Shown in pieces: positions 18,249-27,097 of a stretch of 64,000 nt of DNA (the stretch's first letter is position 1; each line of letters starts with the position of its first letter). Under the pieces are notes generated by a model. The model searched no databases. It was not told where the DNA came from and worked only from the letters and a program-made list of their open reading frames with translations. The translations under genes were made by a program, and so were the position numbers. Source of the stretch: JAPLKB01 sp964429485 (GTDB lineage Bacteria > Desulfobacterota > Syntrophorhabdia > Syntrophorhabdales > Syntrophorhabdaceae); contig CAYSBW010000006.1 in NCBI GenBank assembly GCA_964429485.1, positions 5,556 to 69,555 of the forward strand, written 5' to 3'.

Positions 18249-18430
18249 TATTTATATTACAGATGTGATTTATTTTGTTCTGAACAAATAAAACAACATA
18301 CCTGAGACAATTGGTAAGTGTCAAGATGATTATATATTGTGAGTGGTTATTTATTAAATTATCTTTGCATCTTTTCCTTTTCAATTTGTTAGAATATGAG
18401 ATAATTAAGGTAATCATATATGGAGGTCAC

Positions 18431-18838
18431 ATGAAAAAATGTTTTATTGCCATCCCGTCAATACTGTTTTTTTTCTCAACAATAGTAATCCCTTCTCTGT
18501 GCATTGCAATGGCCAATCCCGCATCAGTCAACTGCATTAATAGCGGTGGAACTTTTTTTATACAAGAAAGGGGGGATGGTGGAGAATACGGAATATGCAT
18601 GTTTCAAGATAACCGTCAATGTGAGGAATGGGCTATGTACAGGGGAGATTGTCCGACAGGAGGAGTGAAAATCACCGGTTATGCAACTGCTGCTGCAAGA
18701 TTTTGTGTCATTACAGGCGGAATATATGCTGCAACTGAAAATATTGGTACAGATATTGAAGGAGGTAGCTGTACCTTTAAAAACAACATATGCGATGCAT
18801 GGTCCTACTACAATGGCAAGTGCGAAAAGAAGGAATAA
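18431..18838 (+). CDS. Secreted DUF333 (putative hemolysin-like) protein, two repeats
   Basis: The ATG at 18431 follows TGGAGGTCAC, a strong ribosome site; an earlier in-frame ATG has none. The 135-residue protein has a signal peptide (about 1-26) and two copies of the DUF333 pattern: ANPASVNCINSGGTF...GICMF...CEEWAMYRGDCP, and the weaker FCVITGGIYAA...GSCTF...CDAWSYYNGKC. Eight or so cysteines suggest disulfides in the periplasm. Function unknown despite the historical hemolysin label. Confidence 0.7.
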   Translation: MKKCFIAIPSILFFFSTIVIPSLCIAMANPASVNCINSGGTFFIQERGDGGEYGICMFQDNRQCEEWAMYRGDCPTGGVKITGYATAAARFCVITGGIYAATENIGTDIEGGSCTFKNNICDAWSYYNGKCEKKE

Positions 18839-18888
18839 TTTAAGTTAAACCACCCTCTCCTATTATGATGACAGGAGGACTGCTGTAA

Positions 18889-20022
18889 TCAATAAATATC
18901 AAAGACAATAAGCTTGACTGGAACAGCCCCGTTTAAAAAAGAAACCTTTTTCTGAGGTTTTAATCCTAACTCACTTAATGGTAATGATACAGGGCCAAGA
19001 ATCCCGCAGCGCCATCCCTTAAAATGCTGTTTAATGTGGTCACCAATAGCTCGCATATACTCCTTACCTGAATCTTTTCCTGTCATTCTTACACCATAGG
19101 GGATATTGGCAATCATGAGCCCTTTTTCATCAGGCTTTTCTGTGTTAAAAAAATCTTTTGTATTAAATTGAATTATATTTTGCAGATTGGCATTGGCAGC
19201 TGTTTTCCTGGCTATTTCGACAAATTCAGGTTCAATATCTGAAGCAAATATCCCTGCTTTTGGATTATGTTCCTCTGCCCGCGCCCGCTCTTGAACAGTT
19301 TTCCAGAGACCTGGATTAAAATCAAGGAGATATTCGAATCCGAAACTACCCTTTTTCCTTAGTATAAGTGGGGCCCTGTTTATAGCAACTTGCGCTGCCT
19401 CAATAGCGATTGTTCCACTTCCGCACATGGGATCAAAAAAACTTGCGGTGCCATCGTAATCACAAGCTGCAAGGAGTGCTGCAGCAAGTGTTTCCTTTAA
19501 GGGAGCCGGATGGCCTTCAACTCTGAATCCTCGCTTATGCAGGCTTTCAAGGGAAGTTTCCATGCTGATCATCAATCTTTTATTACGAATGTACCCTGTA
19601 ATTATTATCACTGCATCACGAGAGTTCTGGTTTGGTATAACATTCAGGTGATGTTGAAAACAATCATTGATCGCTTCCCGCAACTTACTTCCAATCAGAT
19701 GAATCGGGACTTCCTTTTCCTCATTAGAAGCAAATATGTTGATGCTTACTGCATGGTTATGTGAAAAGAGTTTATCGAATCTGATCCTCTTTGCTTTATC
19801 AAATATTATTGTAGAAGATTGAGCTGGTATTTCTTTTAAAACCAAATAGATTCTACCAGCCAGTCTGGACTTTAAGTGAACTTTATAAAAAATTTCCTCA
19901 GAACCGTAAAAATGTACAACCTTATAACCAATCTTAATACTTTTGCCCCCTATCGAAGCAATTTCCTTTGCCAGAAGACCTGTCAGTTCGTCTGGGCAGG
20001 TCGCATAAAGTTGATATTCCAA
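18889..20022 (-). CDS. THUMP-domain 23S rRNA (guanine) N2-methyltransferase, RlmL-like
   Basis: A 377-residue RNA methyltransferase. An N-terminal ferredoxin-like/THUMP region (about 1-155) binds RNA; the C-terminal Rossmann methyltransferase has FFDPMCGSGTIAIEAA (SAM loop) near residue 192 and the catalytic motif NIPYG near residue 306, a small change from the usual NPPYG. The length matches the single-domain YpsC/RlmL-N group and not the fused E. coli RlmKL. Confidence 0.82.
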   Translation of the reverse strand: MEYQLYATCPDELTGLLAKEIASIGGKSIKIGYKVVHFYGSEEIFYKVHLKSRLAGRIYLVLKEIPAQSSTIIFDKAKRIRFDKLFSHNHAVSINIFASNEEKEVPIHLIGSKLREAINDCFQHHLNVIPNQNSRDAVIIITGYIRNKRLMISMETSLESLHKRGFRVEGHPAPLKETLAAALLAACDYDGTASFFDPMCGSGTIAIEAAQVAINRAPLILRKKGSFGFEYLLDFNPGLWKTVQERARAEEHNPKAGIFASDIEPEFVEIARKTAANANLQNIIQFNTKDFFNTEKPDEKGLMIANIPYGVRMTGKDSGKEYMRAIGDHIKQHFKGWRCGILGPVSLPLSELGLKPQKKVSFLNGAVPVKLIVFDIY

Positions 20023-20241
20023 TTGAGTCTCCGTGAATTATTTAGTTTGATACATTACTTATTTTTTTCTGGGATGTTACTTCTTTTGAATCAGATTCCA
20101 GCAGTCTAAATGAATTGCCTAATTCTAATTGATTGGACATAACATGTCAATCAATGCCTTAGAAAATTACTGATATTTGGTCAAAAATCCATATTGTGTT
20201 ATAATGTATTTTAAAAAGTAATCGGAGACAGGAGTACATTT

Positions 20242-20577
20242 ATGCGTAACAGAGGATATACAATTCGAAAAAAAACAGGTTTCAGGAAAGTCGATAATAA
20301 TAAATCTGCTGAAGAAATACTTAAAGAAATAAGGAAAGATATCACGCCACGTAACGATTACAGGGAGCAGTCACTAAAAATTCACGGCCTTATCTGTGCT
20401 AAATGTGCACGCGAATTCAGTGAAAAAAATAGGCATCTCCTGACTGTACACCACAAAGATGGAAATTCAAGAAACAACCCCCCGGATGGTTCAAACTGGG
20501 AAAATCTTTGTGTGTACTGTCATGATGACGAACATAGCAGGGGACTTCTCGCTGATTATCTCAGCGAAAACAAATAG
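20242..20577 (+). CDS. HNH nuclease family protein (YajD-like)
   Basis: A 111-residue protein with a compact HNH fold: CAKC and CVYC zinc pairs flanking LTVHHKDGNSRNNPPDGSNWENL, where the HH, N and final H (DDEH) are the metal-binding core. This matches the YajD group of small HNH proteins, whose cellular role is not settled. Good AGGAG site. It ends seven bases from the convergent tex gene. Confidence 0.8.
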   Translation: MRNRGYTIRKKTGFRKVDNNKSAEEILKEIRKDITPRNDYREQSLKIHGLICAKCAREFSEKNRHLLTVHHKDGNSRNNPPDGSNWENLCVYCHDDEHSRGLLADYLSENK

Positions 20578-20583
20578 CAAAAT

Positions 20584-22734
20584 CTACAATAAGTTATTTT
20601 TCATGGAAAGGGAAATCCTTTTTCGTTCTTTATCTACATCAAGGACAGTAACCATAACTTTCTGGTGGACTTTAACAACATCAACTGCATTTTTGATATA
20701 CCTGTTTGAAAGCTGACTGATATGTACCAGACCATCCTGATGCACACCTATGTCCACAAAAACACCAAAGGCAGTAATATTTGTCACAATTCCAGGGAGT
20801 TTCATCCCTGCTTTTACATCCTCAATTTTTTCAATTCCCTCTGTAAAGGAGAGTATATCAAATTGATCACGTGGATCACGTCCGGGCTTGTCAAGTTCAT
20901 ATAAAATATCGTTCAGTGTCGGAAGTCCCACTGAATCAGTGGTATATCTTTTTATGTCTATTTTTTTTCTTAAATCTTTATTTTCCATAAGTTCCTTTAC
21001 AGAACTCTTAACATCCCTTGCCATTATTTCAACAATTGGATAGCTTTCAGGATGAACAGCACTTGCATCAAGAGGATTTTTTGCATCCATAATCCTCAAG
21101 AACCCTGCTGCCTGCTCAAACGCCTTTGGGCCCAAACGTGGTACTTTTTTCAGTTCTTCTCTTGATCTGAATGGCCCGTGTTCATTCCGATATTCCACTA
21201 TTGCTCCGGCAAGACCCGGCCCTAAACCCGATACATAGGAAAGGAGCTGCTTGCTTGCTGTGTTAACTTCTACTCCAACAGCATTTACACAACTGATTAC
21301 AACATCATCGAGGCATTTCTTAAGAGCACGCTGATCTACATCGTGTTGATACTGTCCGACACCAATTGATTTTGGTTCTATTTTTACAAGTTCAGCAAGA
21401 GGGTCCATTAGTCGCCTTCCAATAGATACAGCGCCTCTTACAGTGATATCCTGATCAGGAAATTCCTCCCTTCCTGCTTCTGATGCTGAATAAACAGAGG
21501 CGCCACTTTCATTGACAATAACCAGCGGAATCTCGCAGAGATTTATCTTTTTTAAAAAAGCTTCTGTTTCCCTGCCCGCTGTTCCATTTCCTATGGCTAT
21601 AGCCTCAACAGCAAAATTTTTACAGAGTTCAATAATTTTATCAGCAGCCCTTGCGGTCTCAGCTTCTGATTGGTGAGGGAATATTTTATCTGTATGAAGA
21701 AGTTTCCCCTGTCTGTCAAGACAAACTACTTTGCAGCCTGTCCGGAATCCCGGATCTATGGCAAGAACATTTTTTTGACCAAGTGGAGGAGCAAGTAGAA
21801 GCTGACGGAGGTTTTCTGCAAATACCCTTATCGCTTCTTCATCAGCTCGTTTTTTTGTCTGAATTCTGATTTCTGTTTCAATAGACGGAAAAAGGAGTCG
21901 TTTACAACTGTCTTCAATGGATTGTTTTATTTGATCAGAGCAGGGGTTGTCATTTTTAATGAATAACTTTTCTACAAGAGTAACTGCTTCCTGTTGCGGT
22001 GCCACAACTTTGAAAGTCAGAATACCTTCTTTCTCAGCACGTCTCATGGCAAGAAGCCGATGAGAGGGGATAGTACTGACAGATTCTTCCATAGAATAAT
22101 AGTCTCTATATTTGAGGCCCTCCTCTTCTTTATCAGACAGAACCTTTGAGCTGAACATTCCCTTATCAAATAAGAATCTCCTTAGTATAGTGCGAGCTTC
22201 AGTATTTTCACTAATCCACTCAGCAATAATATCTCTTGCCCCTGATAGGGCATCCTCCCCAGAATGAACCTCTTTTTCATGATTAATAAAGGTTTTCGCC
22301 TCTTCCTCAGGGTCATCAATAACAAGTTCATCGCTATTCTGATAAAAAAGGCATCGAGCTAATGGCTCCAGTCCTTTTTCTTTTGCAATAATGGCTCGAG
22401 TCCTTCTTTTTGGACGAAAAGGAAGATAGACATCTTCCAAAGCAGTCATGGTTTTGGAACTAATGAGTTTCTCTTTCAGATCATCGCTTAAAAGGCCTCT
22501 TTCTTCAAGAGAACGCAAAATAGCCTTTTTTCTGATTTCCAGCTCGTTAAGTTGTTCAAGTCGATCGCGAATTGCTCTGATCATCACTTCGTCAAGAGAC
22601 GCTGTAGCCTCTTTTCTGTATCTGGCAATAAAGGGGATTGTTGCACCTTCTGAAAGGAGCAGACACACCGCCCTTACCTGGTTCAATAAAAGATGGAATT
22701 CAAGAGCTATTTGTTTTACATGCATTTCATCCAT
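20584..22734 (-). CDS. tex: Tex-family transcription accessory / RNA-binding protein
   Basis: A 716-residue protein with full Tex architecture: N-terminal helical part, YqgF/RNase-H-like domain (VLAIDPGFRTGCKVVCLD near 325), helix-hairpin-helix repeats (SYVSGLGPGLAGAIVEYR near 494), and a C-terminal S1 RNA-binding domain (about 645-714, GVFVDIGVHQDGLVHISQL). Tex is a cytoplasmic nucleic-acid-binding factor linked to transcription and stress; its precise activity is unclear. GAGGA precedes the ATG. Confidence 0.93.
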   Translation of the reverse strand: MDEMHVKQIALEFHLLLNQVRAVCLLLSEGATIPFIARYRKEATASLDEVMIRAIRDRLEQLNELEIRKKAILRSLEERGLLSDDLKEKLISSKTMTALEDVYLPFRPKRRTRAIIAKEKGLEPLARCLFYQNSDELVIDDPEEEAKTFINHEKEVHSGEDALSGARDIIAEWISENTEARTILRRFLFDKGMFSSKVLSDKEEEGLKYRDYYSMEESVSTIPSHRLLAMRRAEKEGILTFKVVAPQQEAVTLVEKLFIKNDNPCSDQIKQSIEDSCKRLLFPSIETEIRIQTKKRADEEAIRVFAENLRQLLLAPPLGQKNVLAIDPGFRTGCKVVCLDRQGKLLHTDKIFPHQSEAETARAADKIIELCKNFAVEAIAIGNGTAGRETEAFLKKINLCEIPLVIVNESGASVYSASEAGREEFPDQDITVRGAVSIGRRLMDPLAELVKIEPKSIGVGQYQHDVDQRALKKCLDDVVISCVNAVGVEVNTASKQLLSYVSGLGPGLAGAIVEYRNEHGPFRSREELKKVPRLGPKAFEQAAGFLRIMDAKNPLDASAVHPESYPIVEIMARDVKSSVKELMENKDLRKKIDIKRYTTDSVGLPTLNDILYELDKPGRDPRDQFDILSFTEGIEKIEDVKAGMKLPGIVTNITAFGVFVDIGVHQDGLVHISQLSNRYIKNAVDVVKVHQKVMVTVLDVDKERKRISLSMKNNLL

Positions 22735-22822
22735 TGTTTCCTCATTAGATATAATGTTTTTAATTGTAATATTAAGTAATATGATGGAAGGGGTTCATAA
22801 AAAACTATTAATAATAAATAAA

Positions 22823-22853
22823 AAAAGAGCCGGCGAAAGGAGCCGGCTCTTTT
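22823..22853 (-). terminator. Terminator after the CoA-ester operon
   Basis: A perfect 12-base-pair stem (AAAAGAGCCGGC with GCCGGCTCTTTT) with a 7-base loop and T-rich ends on both strands; it ends the operon at 22871 and may work in both directions. Confidence 0.85.
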
Positions 22854-22870
22854 AATTTTAATGATTTTTT

Positions 22871-23647
22871 TTAAGCTTTTTCTGATGCTAATAAAGCTGC
22901 ACCTAAGGCCCCGACTATTTGAGGCTCTTCATAAATCCTCATACTGGTACCCAGAATATTTTCAAGTGCCTTTACAACTCCGATGTTTTTTGCAACACCT
23001 CCAGTCATTATCACTTCTTCCTGAACACCACCTAACCTGTTAATTAATCCCATTGTTCTATCTGCTATGGCTCTGTGAATACCGTATAGTATATCTTCAA
23101 TCTCTTCCCCTTCACTTACAAGGGAAATAACTTCTGATTCAGCGAAAACAGTACATATACTACTGATTGTCAGTTCTTTTTTATAACTAAGAGACATGCC
23201 ACCGATTTTATCAAGGTCAACGTCTAAGGCCTTAGCCATTACTTCAACAAACCTTCCTGTACCTGCAGCACACTTGTCATTCATCTCGAATTCGACTACA
23301 CGGCCCTTCTCATCTATCCTGATAACCTTTGTATCCTGACCACCAATATCAATAATAATTCTTGCCTTTGGAAAAAGGTAATTCACTCCTTTCGCAATGC
23401 ACGTTATCTCAGTAACAGATTGTTGCGCAAAAGCAGCTCTTTTCCTTCCGCAACCTGTAGCAACAACATAAGATATATCAGAAGACTGTTTTGCAGGATT
23501 TTCAAGGGCTTTTTCAAGGGCAGTGCCTGCAGATTTTTTTGAATCTGCACCTGTAGGAACTATTTTATAATTAATAATACCCTTATCTTTATCGAAAAGA
23601 AGTGCCTCAGTTGTGATAGAACCTATATCAATTCCAGCAACCAGCAT
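22871..23647 (-). CDS. BcrA/BadF/HgdC-type ATPase, activator of a 2-hydroxyacyl-CoA dehydratase or related reductase
   Basis: A 258-residue ASKHA-fold ATPase of the family that drives single high-energy electrons into (R)-2-hydroxyacyl-CoA dehydratases and class I benzoyl-CoA reductases. Visible: phosphate loops GIDIGSITTEALLFD and IDIGGQDTKVI, and the two cysteines that bridge a 4Fe-4S cluster between subunits (NDKCAAGTGRF and SSICTVFAESEV). The single-chain length matches HgdC-type homodimers. The enzyme it activates is not in the window; it is the third gene after an acyl-CoA dehydrogenase and a biotin carrier. Confidence 0.88.
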   Translation of the reverse strand: MLVAGIDIGSITTEALLFDKDKGIINYKIVPTGADSKKSAGTALEKALENPAKQSSDISYVVATGCGRKRAAFAQQSVTEITCIAKGVNYLFPKARIIIDIGGQDTKVIRIDEKGRVVEFEMNDKCAAGTGRFVEVMAKALDVDLDKIGGMSLSYKKELTISSICTVFAESEVISLVSEGEEIEDILYGIHRAIADRTMGLINRLGGVQEEVIMTGGVAKNIGVVKALENILGTSMRIYEEPQIVGALGAALLASEKA

Positions 23648-23663
23648 TTGTTGTTACTCCTTA

Positions 23664-23879
23664 TCATTCAATGATAGCCAGTACTGTGTCTGCCTCTACA
23701 TCCTGACCGGCAGATACTTTAATTTCCTTTATAACTCCTCCAACCGGTGCCACAATAGGCATTTCCATCTTCATTGCTTCAAGTGTTGCGATCTGGTCAT
23801 CTTCGTTGACTGAATCTCCAACATTTACGATAACATTAACAATTTTTCCAACCATAGGAACGGTTACTTCTGTAGCCAT
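23664..23879 (-). CDS. Stand-alone biotinyl carrier protein
   Basis: A 71-residue biotinyl-lipoyl domain with the biotinylated lysine in EAMKMEMPI (about residue 37). It has no N-terminal extension, unlike AccB, and resembles carrier subunits of biotin-dependent acyl-CoA carboxylases or sodium-pumping decarboxylases. No carboxyltransferase or biotin ligase is adjacent, so the enzyme it serves is unknown. RBS AAGGAGG. It lies between the dehydrogenase and the activator ATPase in one operon. Confidence 0.88.
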   Translation of the reverse strand: MATEVTVPMVGKIVNVIVNVGDSVNEDDQIATLEAMKMEMPIVAPVGGVIKEIKVSAGQDVEADTVLAIIE

Positions 23880-23903
23880 TTTTTTCCTCCTTAAAATTTC
23901 TGT

Positions 23904-25061
23904 TTAAGCTTTTCTGTAGCCCAGAGCAAACTGAGCAATTATCATTTTCTGTACGTTTGATGTACCTTCAACTATCTGATATGACTTTGCATCTCTCAGA
24001 TATCTCTCAACAGGATATTCTGAAGAGAATCCATAGGAACCGAATATTTTGACTGCTTCAGAGGCACAGAAATTTGCTGATTCAGCGGCGTAATATTTTG
24101 CCATAGAAGTCTCAAGAGTGTTATTCATTCCCTGATCCTTCTGCCATGCTGCTCTGTAAACAAGAAGCTTTGCTGCATCATGTTCAACTGACATTCTGCC
24201 TATCTGTTCCTGAACCATCTGGAACTGACCAATTTGCTGACCGAACTGTTCTCTCTCAGTTGCATATTTACATGCTTCTTCTATACATGCCTGTGATACG
24301 CCTACTGCTCTGGCTGCTGAACTTAATCTGGTAAAATTAAGCATTGTCATACAAATTGCAAATCCCTGACCAAGTTTTCCAACAAGGGCACTTTTCGGTA
24401 TCTTGGCTTCTTCAAAGAAGATTTCACCGGTCGGTGCGCAGTGGAGTCCAAGTTTAGTCATGATAGCTCTTTGTGTAATTCCAGGAGTCTTGAAATCAAC
24501 AAAAAATGCTGACATTCCTTTGTGTTTTGCTGCTTTATCTGTCATTGCATACACAATACCACAGTCACAATAGGGAACACCTGAGATCCATGTTTTTGTG
24601 CCGTTTAGAATATATCCATCATCAACCTCTGTAGCCGTTGTCTTCATGCTTGCAACATCAGACCCGGAATTCGGTTCAGTAATGGCAAAGCAGCCACCGC
24701 TTGTTCCAGCTATCAATCCTGGTAGATACTGTTTTTTCAATTCTTCGCTTCCAAACTTTAGAAGTGCATTCTGAGGACCATTCATCTGAAGGTTAAAAGG
24801 AAGGCCCCATGAAGGGCTTACTCTTGCAAATTCAATTGCCATTAAGGTTGCTGCCATATGACCTTCTTCAAGTCCAAGTCCACCGTACTCTTCAGGGGCA
24901 ATGCATCCGAACATGCCCTGATCACCCATCTTTTTCAGAAGTTCAGGACGATATTTATGCTCCTTTTCATCTTCTTCCATAGTCGGTTTAACATTCTTTA
25001 CTGCGAAGTCGTAAGCCATCTTACGCATTGATTCAAGTTCTTCCGAAAACTTAAATTCCAT
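23904..25061 (-). CDS. Acyl-CoA dehydrogenase
   Basis: A 385-residue FAD enzyme that makes enoyl-CoA from acyl-CoA, passing electrons to ETF. Family landmarks: FAITEPNSGSDVASMKTTA (FAD/substrate loop), YATEREQFGQQIGQFQMVQ, and the catalytic glutamate in VEGTSNVQKMI near the C-terminus. The ATG at 25061 is chosen for its AAAGGAGAG site. The substrate could be a short-chain fatty acyl-CoA, glutaryl-CoA or an alicyclic acyl-CoA. It heads an operon with the biotin carrier and the HgdC-like ATPase. Confidence 0.88.
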   Translation of the reverse strand: MEFKFSEELESMRKMAYDFAVKNVKPTMEEDEKEHKYRPELLKKMGDQGMFGCIAPEEYGGLGLEEGHMAATLMAIEFARVSPSWGLPFNLQMNGPQNALLKFGSEELKKQYLPGLIAGTSGGCFAITEPNSGSDVASMKTTATEVDDGYILNGTKTWISGVPYCDCGIVYAMTDKAAKHKGMSAFFVDFKTPGITQRAIMTKLGLHCAPTGEIFFEEAKIPKSALVGKLGQGFAICMTMLNFTRLSSAARAVGVSQACIEEACKYATEREQFGQQIGQFQMVQEQIGRMSVEHDAAKLLVYRAAWQKDQGMNNTLETSMAKYYAAESANFCASEAVKIFGSYGFSSEYPVERYLRDAKSYQIVEGTSNVQKMIIAQFALGYRKA

Positions 25062-25330
25062 ATTTTTTCTCTCCTTTCCATAAGAATGTGAAACAATTAA
25101 CAAACAATATTAGCAAAGCGTTTTTTTCATGTCAAGCTTATTTTTCAAAATAGGCAGGTGTTTACTATTTAAGTATAAAGGGTTAACTGATATAAATCAA
25201 TATTAAATTAAATTTGGAATCTTTTTTAACAAAAAAAGATTCCAGCAAAAAAATAAATTGAATATCAATACCAAATATAATACATCTTCGATATCAAAAA
25301 ATATTGCAGATATCATCTTATCTTTATCGA

Positions 25331-27060
25331 CAGCGCCGTAAAACCCCGCTGTTCAGGGCGGGTATATAAGGCGCTATTTTGGTTTTAAGAACGTTGCTGT
25401 TCGATATACTGTTTGATGATTTCCAATGGTGCGCCGCCGCAGGAAGCTGCAAAATATGAAGGGCTCCAAAGTATGTTCTTCCAGTACCTTTTTTCGATGT
25501 CGGGGCGCTGTTTTCTAAGAAGCCTTGAAGAAACCCCTTTGAGGCTGTTTACTAAGGTCGAGATGGCTACCTTTGGAGGGTATTCAACCAGCAGATGTAC
25601 ATGATCGTCTTCGCCGTTCATTTCAACAAGGGCAGCCTCAAAATCATTGCAAACATCCGCGAAGATATTTCGCAGGTAATCAAGAGCATCCCTGTCAAAT
25701 ACATTTCTCCGATACTTGGCAACAAAAACAAGGTGGACATGCACCTTAAAAACACAGTGTCTTCCATGTCGAATTTCCTTGCCTATATCCATAGGCCAAA
25801 ATATAATATAAACATGATTCGTTTGCAAGCATATAAGTTCCGGCTTAAGACCAACGATACTCAAGAAAGGCAATTAAAAGAATTTGCCGGTAGTTGCCGT
25901 TTTGTCTGGAACAAGACCCTCGCATTACAGAAACAACTTCTCGATAATAAGGAAAAACAACTTACATACAACAAGATAGCCCTGCTTTTACCCCGATGGA
26001 AGCAGGAACATGTATTTCTTAAAGAAGTCCACTCACAGATATTGCAGCAGTCCCTCATGAACCTCGACAAGGCAATCAAGGACGCCTTCAACAAAAGCAG
26101 TCCCAAGCGCTTTCCAAAATTCAAGAAGAAAGGCATACATGATTCATTCAGATATCCTCAGGGTTTTAAATTGAACGACAACGTTGTATATCTTCCAAAA
26201 GTCGGTTGGATACCCTTCTATAAAAGCCGGGACATAGTGGGTACAATCAGGAATGTTACCGTTTCAAGAAACGGTAAACACTGGTTTGTTTCAATTCAAA
26301 CAGAACAAGAGGTCTCTGATCCTGTTCATGCATCGGATTCAGCAGTCGGTATAGACATGGGGGTAAAAAAATTTGCCACACTCTCTGATGGTGCAATCTA
26401 TGAACCGTTGAACAGTTTCAAGAAACTGGAAAAGAAGCTTGCCCGTGAGCAAAGAAAACTTTCCCAGAAGGTCAAGAGATCAAGCAACTGGAAAAAGCAA
26501 AAACAAAAGATATCCTGTATTCATAAACGTATCGCAGACACAAGAAATGATTACCTTCACAAAACCAGCACAGCCATAAGCAAAAACCACGCCCTGGTTG
26601 TGCTTGAGGACCTGAAGGTATCCAATATGAGCGCCTCGGCAAAGGGGACTGTAAATAATCCCGGCAGGAACGTAAGGGCAAAGTCAGGTTTAAATAAAGC
26701 AATCCTCGATCAGGGATGGAATGGGTTCAGAAGGATGCTCGAGTATAAGATGATATGGGCAGGTGGGCGGATAATTGTTGTACCGCCTCAATATACTTCG
26801 CAGAAATGCCCACTGTGCCAAAGTATTAGTCCTGATAACAGGAAGACTCAGGAAACATTCAAATGTATCTCATGCGGTTACACAGATAATGCCGACCTTG
26901 TGGCGGCAATAAACATTCTGGCGGCAGGACTTTGCCGTGTCAGCCTGTGGAGAGGTAGTGTATCAAAGCTCCTCTATGAAGCAGGAACCATCCCGGGCGG
27001 TTGTATGATGTTCGGCAACTATCCGGGAATCGCCGTCCTTCAGGGCGGGGAGGATGTCAA
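25331..27060 (+). mobile_element. IS200/IS605-family insertion sequence (IS605 arrangement)
   Basis: Divergent tnpA (minus) and tnpB (plus) genes lie between two hairpin-bearing ends. The left end has AGCGCC (25332-25337) pairing with GGCGCT (25370-25375) around an inner CCCGC/GCGGG stem; the right end repeats the phrase TTCAGGGCGGG (27039-27049) and finishes in GTCAA (27056-27060), like the TCAA right cleavage site of known IS605-type elements. The exact left boundary is uncertain. No flanking target duplication is expected for this family. Confidence 0.85.
25385..25792 (-). CDS. tnpA: IS200/IS605 transposase TnpA (Y1 HUH enzyme)
   Basis: A 135-residue single-strand DNA transposase. The HUH motif is in DDHVHLLVEYPP, and the catalytic tyrosine is in EIIKQYIEQQ near the C-terminus. 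The ATG at 25792 gives the family-typical MDIGKEIRHGRHCVFKVHVH start; longer in-frame starts run into the tnpB promoter side. The protein looks intact, so the element may still move. Confidence 0.9.
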   Translation of the reverse strand: MDIGKEIRHGRHCVFKVHVHLVFVAKYRRNVFDRDALDYLRNIFADVCNDFEAALVEMNGEDDHVHLLVEYPPKVAISTLVNSLKGVSSRLLRKQRPDIEKRYWKNILWSPSYFAASCGGAPLEIIKQYIEQQRS

Positions 27061-27064
27061 ATAA
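25814..27064 (+). CDS. tnpB: TnpB, RNA-guided nuclease of the IS605 element
   Basis: A 416-residue RuvC-type nuclease, ancestor group of Cas12. Catalytic residues can be seen: aspartate in GIDMGVKKFATLSDG, glutamate in VVLEDLKVSNM, and the last aspartate in DNADLVAAINILAAG; a zinc finger CPLC...CISC lies between. The ATG at 25814 gives the canonical MIRLQAYKFRL start; in-frame sequence further left is antisense to tnpA. The guide RNA of such elements normally overlaps the 3-prime end of tnpB and the right end. The last codon and stop lie beyond the predicted element end. Confidence 0.92.
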   Translation: MIRLQAYKFRLKTNDTQERQLKEFAGSCRFVWNKTLALQKQLLDNKEKQLTYNKIALLLPRWKQEHVFLKEVHSQILQQSLMNLDKAIKDAFNKSSPKRFPKFKKKGIHDSFRYPQGFKLNDNVVYLPKVGWIPFYKSRDIVGTIRNVTVSRNGKHWFVSIQTEQEVSDPVHASDSAVGIDMGVKKFATLSDGAIYEPLNSFKKLEKKLAREQRKLSQKVKRSSNWKKQKQKISCIHKRIADTRNDYLHKTSTAISKNHALVVLEDLKVSNMSASAKGTVNNPGRNVRAKSGLNKAILDQGWNGFRRMLEYKMIWAGGRIIVVPPQYTSQKCPLCQSISPDNRKTQETFKCISCGYTDNADLVAAINILAAGLCRVSLWRGSVSKLLYEAGTIPGGCMMFGNYPGIAVLQGGEDVK

Positions 27065-27097
27065 TTTTACTTCTATTTACAAGATCAGGAGGTAATT

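Noticed and set aside
25595..25813. N-terminal extension of the tnpB frame by 73 codons
   Set aside because: It is antisense to tnpA; the family start MIRLQAYKFRL begins at 25814.
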